From the NCBI GenBank assembly GCA_020638175.1, contig JACKJA010000002.1:1550001-1614000 (forward strand): a stretch of 64,000 nt of DNA, given 5' to 3'. The stretch is from Rhodospirillales bacterium. GTDB taxonomy: Bacteria > Pseudomonadota > Alphaproteobacteria > Micavibrionales > Micavibrionaceae. Both the position numbers and the translations under genes were made by a program. The notes beneath the pieces were generated by a model. It was given only the letters and a program-made list of their open reading frames with translations. It searched no databases and was not told the DNA's origin. Positions 37,618-45,186 of the stretch are shown here, one piece after another (position 1 is the stretch's first letter; every line of letters starts with the position of its first letter).

Positions 37618-37654
37618 TTGTATCCTTTCTATGTTTGTTCAAGTGGATACAAAT
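37616..37654. promoter_or_regulatory. Inverted repeat at the alpA start
   Basis: ATTTGTATCC and GGATACAAAT are perfect 10-base inverted repeats with a 19-base spacer that contains the alpA ribosome site. The arrangement fits an operator for a dimeric regulator, possibly AlpA itself, or a stem that hides the ribosome site. Confidence 0.65.
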
Positions 37655-37729
37655 ATTTTTAATGGAATTTAGGTTGCTTCCATAAAGGTGATGGAAGGAA
37701 AATCTCTTTCAAAAAAGATGGATTTTTTT

Positions 37730-38467
37730 CTACGTCGGGAAATAATTATCCCAGGGAGCGTCACGGCGTTCTTTGTGGGTGTCTTTGATGGCTGTTTCTA
37801 TTTGGCTCTGTGTGACGTTTGGATCTAGCTGTTTGATAATGAATAAGAGCAGCTCAGAGTCGCTGATGTCTCTTTTGGATATATATTCGCCTTCGTGGTA
37901 GCGGCTTTGTTCAAGTTTGCGTCCGAGGATCGGTTCTAACTTAGCGGACAAAATCATGATCCAATGATAAAGTGCTTCGCTTTTATTCGGAGTGTTTTCG
38001 GATTCAAAGTTTTCAAGCGTTTGTTCAATTCCGTCTGCCATTGCAGCCAATAAAACGAAGGAGCGAGCAGGAGAGGTAATTGTACCGGCATGAGTTGAGC
38101 GTATAATTTGATCTAACAAGCTATGCAGTGTTGGGTGTTTTTTATCAATAACATCGTACAAGTTATTTATTACGGCTTCACTGTAATATTCTGATGTATA
38201 GACTTCGGAAAGCGAGTCTGCGGCTTTGTTTATGTGCTTGAGGGTTTTTTCAAGCTTATCTTTTATTTCATGGGCTGGAAGCTCTCTTACATGATTGCTG
38301 TAATTTCTGACATATGCTTGTGTGGCAAGCATGATAGTGCGTTTTAGGACAGCTTTTTCTGACTGGGCTGTAAGTCCGATTTTTTGAAAAAACTCTTCAA
38401 AAAATTCAGAGGTGTAAGAATTCTCGTTACCAATATCTTTTATGCTGTTTGCCGCTGCTTTGGCCAT
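37730..38467 (-). CDS. Unknown protein coupled to the integrase
   Basis: A 245-residue, almost wholly helical protein (MAKAAANSIKDIGNENSYTS...). It has no membrane helix, signal peptide or recognised motif. Its start lies 28 bases inside the integrase stop region, so it is translationally coupled to the integrase. Genes in this place in tRNA-targeted islands are often regulators or accessory recombination factors, but the long helical layout is not that of an excisionase. AT-rich codon use matches the element. Confidence 0.75.
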   Translation of the reverse strand: MAKAAANSIKDIGNENSYTSEFFEEFFQKIGLTAQSEKAVLKRTIMLATQAYVRNYSNHVRELPAHEIKDKLEKTLKHINKAADSLSEVYTSEYYSEAVINNLYDVIDKKHPTLHSLLDQIIRSTHAGTITSPARSFVLLAAMADGIEQTLENFESENTPNKSEALYHWIMILSAKLEPILGRKLEQSRYHEGEYISKRDISDSELLLFIIKQLDPNVTQSQIETAIKDTHKERRDAPWDNYFPT

Positions 38468-39663
38468 TCTATTACTCTCGATGTTTGAACGCCATCAATA
38501 TAATTTGCCCATTCTTGCATCATCTTTGCACGTTCTGGCAAAAACTTCGCACGGTCGTAAGCTCTGGCTACATCTCCGCGCTTGGCGTGGGCGAGTTGAG
38601 CATCCGGCACTTCATGTCGATAGCCTAATTTTTCCATTATTGTACTCATAGCTAATGCACGGAAACCGTGGCCTGTCATTTTTCCTCTATATCCCATACG
38701 ATCTAATGCCATAAGGATTGTGTTGTTGCTCATGGTGTTGCTTCGGTTGGTTCGGCTTGGAAACACATAGATGGGATGATTATGCAATTCGCGCAACTCT
38801 TCTAAAATCTCGATTGCTTGGCGTGAAAGCGGGACGATATGTTCCTTACCCATCTTCATACGTTCGCCGGGAACGAGCCATTGTTTTTGCTCTAAATCAA
38901 ATTCACTCCATTTAGCTCCGATCATTTCTCCCGTTCTTACAAATGTGAGCATCATAAAATTAACAGCCAGATAAGTTTGACGATTAAGTTTGGCTTTATG
39001 ATCGCGAAGGTCGGAAATAAATTGTGGTAATTCTTTGGCCTCAATAGCTGCAAAGTGGCTTTTGGGTTTTGCTTTGACCATGCCTTTTAAATCTTCTGCA
39101 ATGTTTGTTTCGGCTCGACCTGTAACAATCGCATAGCGATATATATGCCTACACATTTGAATGATCCGTTTAGCCAATTCATTGGCTCCGCGCTGCTTAA
39201 CGCTATTGGCGAGGTCTAGAATCATTTTGTGGGTGATAATCTTGATTGGATATTTACCGATCTCTGGAAAGACATCACGCTCTAAGCGATCGATAACGGT
39301 TTTTGTGTTTACTTCTGACCACTCCGATTTTTTGTGTTCATGCCATTCACGGGCTATGGCCTCAAAGGTATTAGCTTGCTCTTGGATTTTTTCCTGCTTG
39401 ATTTCTTGTTTTACAGCGGAGGGGTCATGCCCATTTGCTAGCAATTTTTTAGCTTCTTCTCTGTGGTCTCTTGCCGCAGCCAAGCTGATTGTTGGATATT
39501 CGCCTATGCAGAGCTTCTTTTCTTTACCAAGGTAACGGTACTTCATACGCCATAGTTTGCTATTTGGGGGCTTCACTTCGAGGTAAAGGCCCCCACCATC
39601 GAACAATTTATAGGCTTTGTCCTTGGGTTTTGCGGCTTCACAGGCTTTAGCGGTGAGTTTCAT
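38440..39663 (-). CDS. Tyrosine site-specific integrase, P4/DUF4102 type
   Basis: A 407-residue integrase. The N-terminal DUF4102 arm-binding domain is recognisable as LFDGGGLYLEVKPPNSKLWR and IGEYPTISLAAARDH. The central SAM-like core-binding domain follows at about residues 100-185. Catalytic residues are the Arg in MMLTFVRTGEMIGAKWSEFD, the His/Arg in MTGHGFRALAMSTIM, a later His in AQLAHAKRG and the Tyr in ARAYDRAKFLPERAKMM. Integrases of this type recombine at tRNA 3' ends, which agrees with the tRNA-Glu next to the gene and the duplicated tRNA end at 35640. Full length, so probably active. Confidence 0.95.
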   Translation of the reverse strand: MKLTAKACEAAKPKDKAYKLFDGGGLYLEVKPPNSKLWRMKYRYLGKEKKLCIGEYPTISLAAARDHREEAKKLLANGHDPSAVKQEIKQEKIQEQANTFEAIAREWHEHKKSEWSEVNTKTVIDRLERDVFPEIGKYPIKIITHKMILDLANSVKQRGANELAKRIIQMCRHIYRYAIVTGRAETNIAEDLKGMVKAKPKSHFAAIEAKELPQFISDLRDHKAKLNRQTYLAVNFMMLTFVRTGEMIGAKWSEFDLEQKQWLVPGERMKMGKEHIVPLSRQAIEILEELRELHNHPIYVFPSRTNRSNTMSNNTILMALDRMGYRGKMTGHGFRALAMSTIMEKLGYRHEVPDAQLAHAKRGDVARAYDRAKFLPERAKMMQEWANYIDGVQTSRVIEWPKQRQTA

Positions 39664-39693
39664 TTGGGGGCCTCCTGAATTCGGGTTATTTTA

Positions 39694-39714
39694 AAAGCCC
39701 CCTAAAAGGCCCCC
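39694..39714. repeat. Candidate integrase arm-type sites (paired with 35714-35734)
   Basis: AAAGCCCCC (39694-39702) and AAAGGCCCCC (39705-39714) lie just inside the tRNA-proximal end. At the other end AAAGCCCCC occurs at 35714-35722 and 35726-35734. Short repeats in the same orientation near both ends are expected for arm sites bound by the integrase N-terminal domain. Confidence 0.55.
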
Positions 39715-39827
39715 ATTTTTCTTAGAAATTATGGGATGCCCTTGGATGGTTTTGGAGGAATTATCGCTCAAAAGCCTTTATTTGTCTAGGTTTTATGGAT
39801 TTCTTGGGATTGTATTGTGTGGATATT

Positions 39828-39903
39828 TGGCGTCCCGTACGGGATTCGAACCCGTGTTGCCGCCGTGAAAGGGCGGTGTCCTAGGCCTCTAGACGAACGG
39901 GAC
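39828..39903 (-). tRNA. tRNA-Glu (anticodon TTC), integration target
   Basis: Complete cloverleaf on the minus strand: acceptor GTCCCGT/ACGGGAC, anticodon stem CCGCC/GGCGG with loop CTTTCAC (anticodon TTC), T arm ACGGGTTCGAATCCCGT, discriminator G and encoded CCA. Its 3' half is duplicated at 35640-35662. Confidence 0.97.
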
Positions 39904-40015
39904 GTATTGTCAAAGAATGTAAGACCGGGCAGTTGTAAGGGAAATGCCGGGGCAAAAGCAAGCAAAAACGCAAAGGGAAATAAAAAATAACGTTCAGGAG
40001 AGCAAAAGCCGAAGC

Positions 40016-41827
40016 TTATAAAACCTGTTCCCGCGCCGGCGCTGCATCCTGCACATGCATTTCAACCTTTTCCGTGCCGCCCCAGTTATCCAGCTTAAAT
40101 GTTCCGACCAGATGAAGCGGCTGCCGGTTGCTGTTCAACAAAGCCTGCCCCATCGGCGTATCGGCCGCGCGAAAAGCCATGGCCTTCATCCAGGAACCGC
40201 CCTCCCAGTCGCTAATCATCGCCCGCACATGACCGGCACCGACAATATCGGCCTTTTGCACACAGACCTGCGGCAAAACAAATAAAGGCTCGGGATGGGC
40301 CTGCCCGAACGGCCCGACATGATCGCCAAGCAACCTGACAAAATCGGGCTGCGCACCGCGCACGCTTAGAACGCCGTCAACGACCGTCTCGCTAATCACC
40401 GGCTGCCCGGCCAGCTGCCCCCCGATATGATCGAAGACAAAATCCCGGAAGGCTTCAAGTTGATCCGGTAAAACCGTAAACCCGGCCGCCATGGCATGCC
40501 CGCCGCCCTTGGTTAAAAGCCCGCGGTTACGCGCTTCGATAAAGGCCGCGCCCATATTCACGCCCGGCACAGAGCGCCCGGAACCGCGCCCTTCCATGCC
40601 GCCGGTTTCTCCCGGCGCATAAGTAATCACCACGCACGGCTTGCCGTATTTTTCCTTCAGCCGCCCGGCCACCAGCCCGGACAACCCCGGATGCCAGTTC
40701 TCATCCCCCACCAGAATCAAGGGCTGTTCATCCAGACGCTCACGCGCAATCATGCCCTCTGCCTCGGCCAGCATTTGCTGCTCGATTTCCTTGCGGTGCG
40801 CGTTACAATCATTAAGGGTAAAAGCTATATTCCGGGCTTCCTCCGTATCATCCGTAGATAACAGCCGCGCCCCCAGATCAGCCTCATGCACGCGTGAACC
40901 GGCATTGATCCGTGGCCCTAAAACGAACCCGGCCGTATACGGCGTTGGCGCGTCATTGACCCCGGACACCGACAAAAGCGCCAGAATACCGGGATTCTCC
41001 GTCCGGGCCATTTGTGCAAAACCGTGCCGCACCAATAACCGGTTAACCCCGACCAGCGGCACCATGTCGCATACCGTCCCCAGCGCAACAATATCCAGCC
41101 AGTCCTTCAAAGGTGGTTCAGCCTGCCCGGTTTTCCGATAATAGCCCAGCTCCCGCAACTTGTTGTTAATCGCCACGCACGCCATAAACACCACGCCGCA
41201 CGCCGCCAGCATATCAAGGCCCGACGTGTCGTCCCGGCGCTTGGGATCAATCACATGGGATGCCTCCGGCAGCGTATCCTCCGCTTCATGGTGATCGAAC
41301 ACGATGATCTCCAGCCCCATTTCCCGCCCGGCGGCCACCGTATCAAAAGACGTGATACCGCAATCGCAGACCAGAACAATCTCCGCGCCCTGCTCTTTCA
41401 AAGCCTGAAAAGCCTTAACGCTGGGGCCATAGCCTTCGGCCAGCCGGTCCGGGATATAAAACGGGGTCATGACGCCCAGATGACGCATAAAACGGATCAA
41501 AAGCGCCGCCGATGTCGCACCATCAACATCAAAATCAGCGAAAACACCAATCTTCCGGCCCGCGGCAATCGCCTCCGCCACATCCGTAGCCATCGCCGTC
41601 ATTCCGGCCATACAAAACGGATCGGGCAAATCACTGCGTAATGTTGGATTGAGAAAAGACGGCACGCTTTCCGCCGCTACGCCGCGCTGAACCAAAAGCC
41701 GCGCCACGATTTCCGGCAAATCATACTGACGCGCAATTTTTTCCACAAGCGCCGTCTCGGCCGGGGGCAACACCCACCGGGCATTACCCAGAGAATTATC
41801 CACACCGAAAAGGGCGGATCCAGCCAT
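40016..41827 (-). CDS. recJ: Single-stranded-DNA-specific exonuclease RecJ
   Basis: 5'-3' single-strand exonuclease for recombination and mismatch repair, 603 residues. DHH-superfamily marks are FADFDVDGATSAALLIRFM, CDCGITSFDT, VFDHHEAEDTLP with the DHH triad, and ACGVVFMACVAI. The DHHA1 domain shows GRGSGRSVPGVNMGAAFIEA and GGGHAMAAGFTV. A C-terminal OB-like domain follows. Its start overlaps the glpX stop by one base (TAATG). The hom-glpX-recJ order is typical of alphaproteobacteria. Confidence 0.97.
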   Translation of the reverse strand: MAGSALFGVDNSLGNARWVLPPAETALVEKIARQYDLPEIVARLLVQRGVAAESVPSFLNPTLRSDLPDPFCMAGMTAMATDVAEAIAAGRKIGVFADFDVDGATSAALLIRFMRHLGVMTPFYIPDRLAEGYGPSVKAFQALKEQGAEIVLVCDCGITSFDTVAAGREMGLEIIVFDHHEAEDTLPEASHVIDPKRRDDTSGLDMLAACGVVFMACVAINNKLRELGYYRKTGQAEPPLKDWLDIVALGTVCDMVPLVGVNRLLVRHGFAQMARTENPGILALLSVSGVNDAPTPYTAGFVLGPRINAGSRVHEADLGARLLSTDDTEEARNIAFTLNDCNAHRKEIEQQMLAEAEGMIARERLDEQPLILVGDENWHPGLSGLVAGRLKEKYGKPCVVITYAPGETGGMEGRGSGRSVPGVNMGAAFIEARNRGLLTKGGGHAMAAGFTVLPDQLEAFRDFVFDHIGGQLAGQPVISETVVDGVLSVRGAQPDFVRLLGDHVGPFGQAHPEPLFVLPQVCVQKADIVGAGHVRAMISDWEGGSWMKAMAFRAADTPMGQALLNSNRQPLHLVGTFKLDNWGGTEKVEMHVQDAAPAREQVL

Positions 41828-42858
41828 TATGAACGCCCCGCTTTACGGGTAAAATTATGACAGACTTCCAGCCGCCGCACAGTCCCGGATTTGGAACGCA
41901 TGACAATCGAATGCGTCACCGCGCCGCCGGGAAAACGCCGCACCCCTTTCAACGTCGTACCATCCGTCACCCCCGTCGCCGCAAACATCACGTTGTCGGG
42001 TTTGGCCAGAGCATTCGTATCATAGATCTTATCGCGGTCCGCCTCGGATATCCCCCAGCGCGCCGCCCTGTCACGTTCCTCGTCATTACGGAACACCAGC
42101 CGCCCCAGCATCGCGCCGCCCGTACATTGCAGCGCCGCCGCCGCCAGCACCCCTTCAGGCGCACCGCCTGTGCCAACATACAGATCAATCCCGGTCTCCG
42201 GGTCGGCCGTCGCCATCACGGCACTGACATCCCCGTCCTGAATCAGGGTAATCCGCGCGCCTGCCGCCCGGACATTGCTAATCAGCCCCTCATGCCGGGG
42301 GCGATCCAGAATACAGATCATCAGATTCTCAATCGTTGTATCCTTGGCCTGCGCCAGTTTTTGCAATACATCTTCGATCGGCGCATCCAGATCGAGAATA
42401 TCCGCCGGCACATCCGGCCCCACAGCAATTTTCTGCATATAGGTATCCGGGGCGTTCAAAAAGCCCCCCTTGTCGGTCATCGCCATCACCGCCATCGCAT
42501 TCTGGCCGCCATTGGCGGTAATCGTCGTCCCCTCCAGCGGATCGAGAGCAATGTCGATCTCCGGGCCGCCCGCACCGACCTTCTCGCCAATATAGAGCAT
42601 CGGCGCCTCGTCGCGTTCGCCTTCACCGATCACAACCGTGCCGCTGATATGCAGGCTGTTGAGCGAATCGCGCATCGCGTCCACCGCCGCCTTGTCCGCA
42701 GCCTTTTCATCCCCGCGGCCAATTAACCGCGAAGCCGACAACGCCGCCGCTTCCGTGACACGCACAGCCTCCAGCGCCACATTCCGGTCCATGGAAAACG
42801 TTTCATCATCGGGAGTGATATGCTTGTAGCTGGCAGAGAGTTCCTGATCGACGGACAT
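41827..42858 (-). CDS. glpX: Fructose-1,6-bisphosphatase class II
   Basis: GlpX-type phosphatase of gluconeogenesis, 343 residues, in some relatives also active on sedoheptulose bisphosphate. Metal-binding and active-site sequences are visible as GEGERDEAPMLYIGE and IALDPLEGTTITANGGQNAM. The later YVGTGGAPEGVLAAAAL is also characteristic. Lies between hom and recJ on the same strand, one base overlap with recJ. Confidence 0.96.
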   Translation of the reverse strand: MSVDQELSASYKHITPDDETFSMDRNVALEAVRVTEAAALSASRLIGRGDEKAADKAAVDAMRDSLNSLHISGTVVIGEGERDEAPMLYIGEKVGAGGPEIDIALDPLEGTTITANGGQNAMAVMAMTDKGGFLNAPDTYMQKIAVGPDVPADILDLDAPIEDVLQKLAQAKDTTIENLMICILDRPRHEGLISNVRAAGARITLIQDGDVSAVMATADPETGIDLYVGTGGAPEGVLAAAALQCTGGAMLGRLVFRNDEERDRAARWGISEADRDKIYDTNALAKPDNVMFAATGVTDGTTLKGVRRFPGGAVTHSIVMRSKSGTVRRLEVCHNFTRKAGRS

Positions 42859-42916
42859 GGCAGTTCCTTTTCTTTGTCATAGATAAAAAAGAGAGACCGC
42901 CAGCTTAACGCGCTCG

Positions 42917-44209
42917 TCAGGCGCTTTCAATACGCATAACGGTCGGGGCCGCCACCACAGACGGCAACGCGGCAATCTTTTCACAAGCAGCCTCAACGTC
43001 GGATTGCCGGGCTTCATGGGTCGTCATAATCAGCGCCACCGGACGATCAGAATCATGACCGTGCTGCATCACGGACTCCATTGAAACGCCGTAATCACGG
43101 AGCAAGGCCGTAACCTCAGCCAGAACCCCGGTCTGGTCCATAACCGTCAGGCGCAGGTAAAAGCGGGAATGGATATCCTGCGGCCCGGCCCAGTCCGCCG
43201 TTTTCAAATCACGTACGGGCACCCCGAAAGCCGGCAACTTAATCCCGCGCGCAGCATCAATAATATCGGCAACAACCGAGGACGCCGTCGGTCCTTCCCC
43301 GGCACCGCGCCCGACCAGCAGGCCGGTATCAACGAAATCACCGGTAACCTCGACGGCATTAAACACCCCTTCGACCGCGGCAATCGGACTATCTTCTGGC
43401 ACCAGGCAAGGCGAAACGCTTTGACTGATTTTATCTCCTAATCGCCGCGCCACGCCCAGAAGCTTGATCTTATAGCCCAGCGCTGTCGCCGCCTCGATAT
43501 CCTCACTGGCTATGCCGGTAATGCCCTGCACGCCCAACGCCTCAAAATCAGGTTGAACGCCAAAGGATAAAGCACTGAGAATACAAAGTTTATGCGCGGC
43601 GTCCGTCCCCTCAATATCAAAAGACGGGTCGGATTCGGCATAGCCCTTGTCCTGCGCCTCTTTCAAAATATCGTCAAACGCGCCGCCGGTTTCCCGCATC
43701 GCCGTCAGGATATAATTGCATGTCCCGTTGAGAATACCGTAAACCGCCCGCATATCGTTGGCTGCATACCCTTCGCGCAGCGCCTTGATAATTGGAATAC
43801 CGCCAGCCACAGCCGCCTCATACAGCAACGCCGTGTTGTTGTCTTCCGCCAGACACGCCAGCTCCCGCCCATGATGCGCCACCAGTGCCTTGTTCGCCGT
43901 AATGAAAACCTTGCCGTTCAAAAGTGTCTTTTTTGCCAGATCATAGGCAACGCCGTCCGCGCCGCCAATCAGCTCCACCACGGCATCCAGCCGCGGGTCA
44001 TCGGCCAGCATTAACGGGTCATCGCTCCATTCATACCCCGACAGGTCAACGCCGCGATCTTTACCCGGCGACCGTGCGGACACAGCCGTAATTTCGACAG
44101 GAATCCCGGCCCGGGAAGAAACAACCGCCGCATGCTGTTGCAATATTTTCACCACGCCGACACCGACGGTCCCCAGTCCGGCGATACCAATGCGAAAAAC
44201 TTGTGTCAT
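42917..44209 (-). CDS. hom: Homoserine dehydrogenase
   Basis: Reduces aspartate semialdehyde to homoserine for threonine and methionine synthesis. 430 residues from the ATG at 44209, which has AGGA seven bases upstream. NAD(P)-binding FRIGIAGLGTVGVGVVKIL is at the N-terminus; the catalytic region includes GILNGTCNYILTAM and GYAESDPSFDIEGTDAAHK. A C-terminal ACT domain (SRFYLRLTVMDQTGVLAEVT) indicates feedback control, usually by threonine. First gene of hom-glpX-recJ. Confidence 0.97.
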   Translation of the reverse strand: MTQVFRIGIAGLGTVGVGVVKILQQHAAVVSSRAGIPVEITAVSARSPGKDRGVDLSGYEWSDDPLMLADDPRLDAVVELIGGADGVAYDLAKKTLLNGKVFITANKALVAHHGRELACLAEDNNTALLYEAAVAGGIPIIKALREGYAANDMRAVYGILNGTCNYILTAMRETGGAFDDILKEAQDKGYAESDPSFDIEGTDAAHKLCILSALSFGVQPDFEALGVQGITGIASEDIEAATALGYKIKLLGVARRLGDKISQSVSPCLVPEDSPIAAVEGVFNAVEVTGDFVDTGLLVGRGAGEGPTASSVVADIIDAARGIKLPAFGVPVRDLKTADWAGPQDIHSRFYLRLTVMDQTGVLAEVTALLRDYGVSMESVMQHGHDSDRPVALIMTTHEARQSDVEAACEKIAALPSVVAAPTVMRIESA

Positions 44210-44234
44210 GATAAGTCCTGCTTGTTTCAAGCGA

Positions 44235-45056
44235 TCACGGCGCATCCGTGTAAATATCGACGCGGCGCTCGGCTTCCTCGGTGCTCATACCTTCGGGCAC
44301 ATCCCCCGGACGCGTATCGCCCCAGGCTGTCGCCCGTATGGTTTCCGCCGGAACGCCCTTGCGCATCAATTCGCTGGAAACCCGGAAGGCTCGCTCCATC
44401 GACATTTTCAGATTAACGATTTTACGCTCAACCGGATCCTTGGCTACAGCACGGGAACTGGCGTGCCCCTCAACGCTCAAAGCCTGCATCCCGTTATGCG
44501 TTTTGACAACCTCGTCAATCGTCGCCTCGGCAGCGCCATTCAAATCAGCCGAATTATGCGCAAAATAAACCGTGCGCGGCAACGGCGTTAAAACAGCATC
44601 CTCCGCAGGCATCACCGGCAAAGGCTCTCCTTGTTCTTCAGGCGACATCGGCATCACGGGAGCAGCATAGTCACGGGGTTCATGCAAAGGATAGGGAGAC
44701 TCCCCGCCGTCAAACGGAAAAATTTCAACGTTCGGATCATGGGCCGGGACACTGTGCCGCTCTGGCATGGCCGCAGGCAGGGATGACGGGAGCAATGCCG
44801 TCTCCGCCGCGTCCCCTTCCAGAGAATACACCTCAACAGCACCGTTAGACATGTCCTGCATGTCATAACCGCCGACATCCGCATAGTCTTCCGTTTGCTC
44901 TGCCGCGGAAGAATTATAGACCTCTATCCGGTCGTCATTCGGCGTCGACGAACAGCCCGCCATCATCAGAACCAGAACCATACTGAACATCACTGTTAAA
45001 AACGGCTTCAAAACGCCCTCCCGTTTGGCCATGTATGCCATGGCATGAAAACTCAT
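44235..45056 (-). CDS. OmpA-family lipoprotein
   Basis: A 273-residue protein with a lipoprotein signal (hydrophobic MVLVLMMAGC with the lipobox Cys near residue 35). An acidic, Pro-rich linker of about 110 residues follows, then a C-terminal OmpA-like peptidoglycan-binding domain (VYFAHNSADLNGAAEATIDE, SVEGHASSRAVAKDP, NLKMSMERAFRVSSELM, IRATAWGDTRPG). It probably links outer membrane and cell wall. Start codon uncertain among ATGs at 45056, 45041 and 45032. It precedes hom by about 25 bases but is functionally unrelated. Confidence 0.88.
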   Translation of the reverse strand: MSFHAMAYMAKREGVLKPFLTVMFSMVLVLMMAGCSSTPNDDRIEVYNSSAAEQTEDYADVGGYDMQDMSNGAVEVYSLEGDAAETALLPSSLPAAMPERHSVPAHDPNVEIFPFDGGESPYPLHEPRDYAAPVMPMSPEEQGEPLPVMPAEDAVLTPLPRTVYFAHNSADLNGAAEATIDEVVKTHNGMQALSVEGHASSRAVAKDPVERKIVNLKMSMERAFRVSSELMRKGVPAETIRATAWGDTRPGDVPEGMSTEEAERRVDIYTDAP

Positions 45057-45186
45057 GTTAAATCAATGTCCCAAAACTGGCCCATTCAGGAATAAGTTGC
45101 AAGTACCGAATGAAAAGATTACGAGATAATCAAGAAGATTTCATGTAACATCCCCTTTCACTTGTCTTTGCCCCTACGGAGGAACC

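Larger units (their letters stand above)
35648..39851. mobile_element. Integrated element of about 4.2 kb at tRNA-Glu
   Basis: The element is bounded by a direct repeat of the tRNA-Glu 3' end (35648-35662 and 39837-39851). The integrase gene lies next to the intact tRNA and the DNA is AT-rich compared with both flanks. Contents from the tRNA inward: DUF4102 tyrosine integrase, a 245-residue unknown, an AlpA-type regulator, a Cys-rich small protein, a small membrane protein (opposite strand), about 670 noncoding bases rich in hairpins, and a 175-residue membrane-anchored protein. AAAGCCCCC-like sequences occur twice near each end (35714-35734 and 39694-39714) and could be integrase arm sites. 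No primase, capsid or conjugation genes are present, so it is a minimal island or satellite-like element. Confidence 0.9.
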
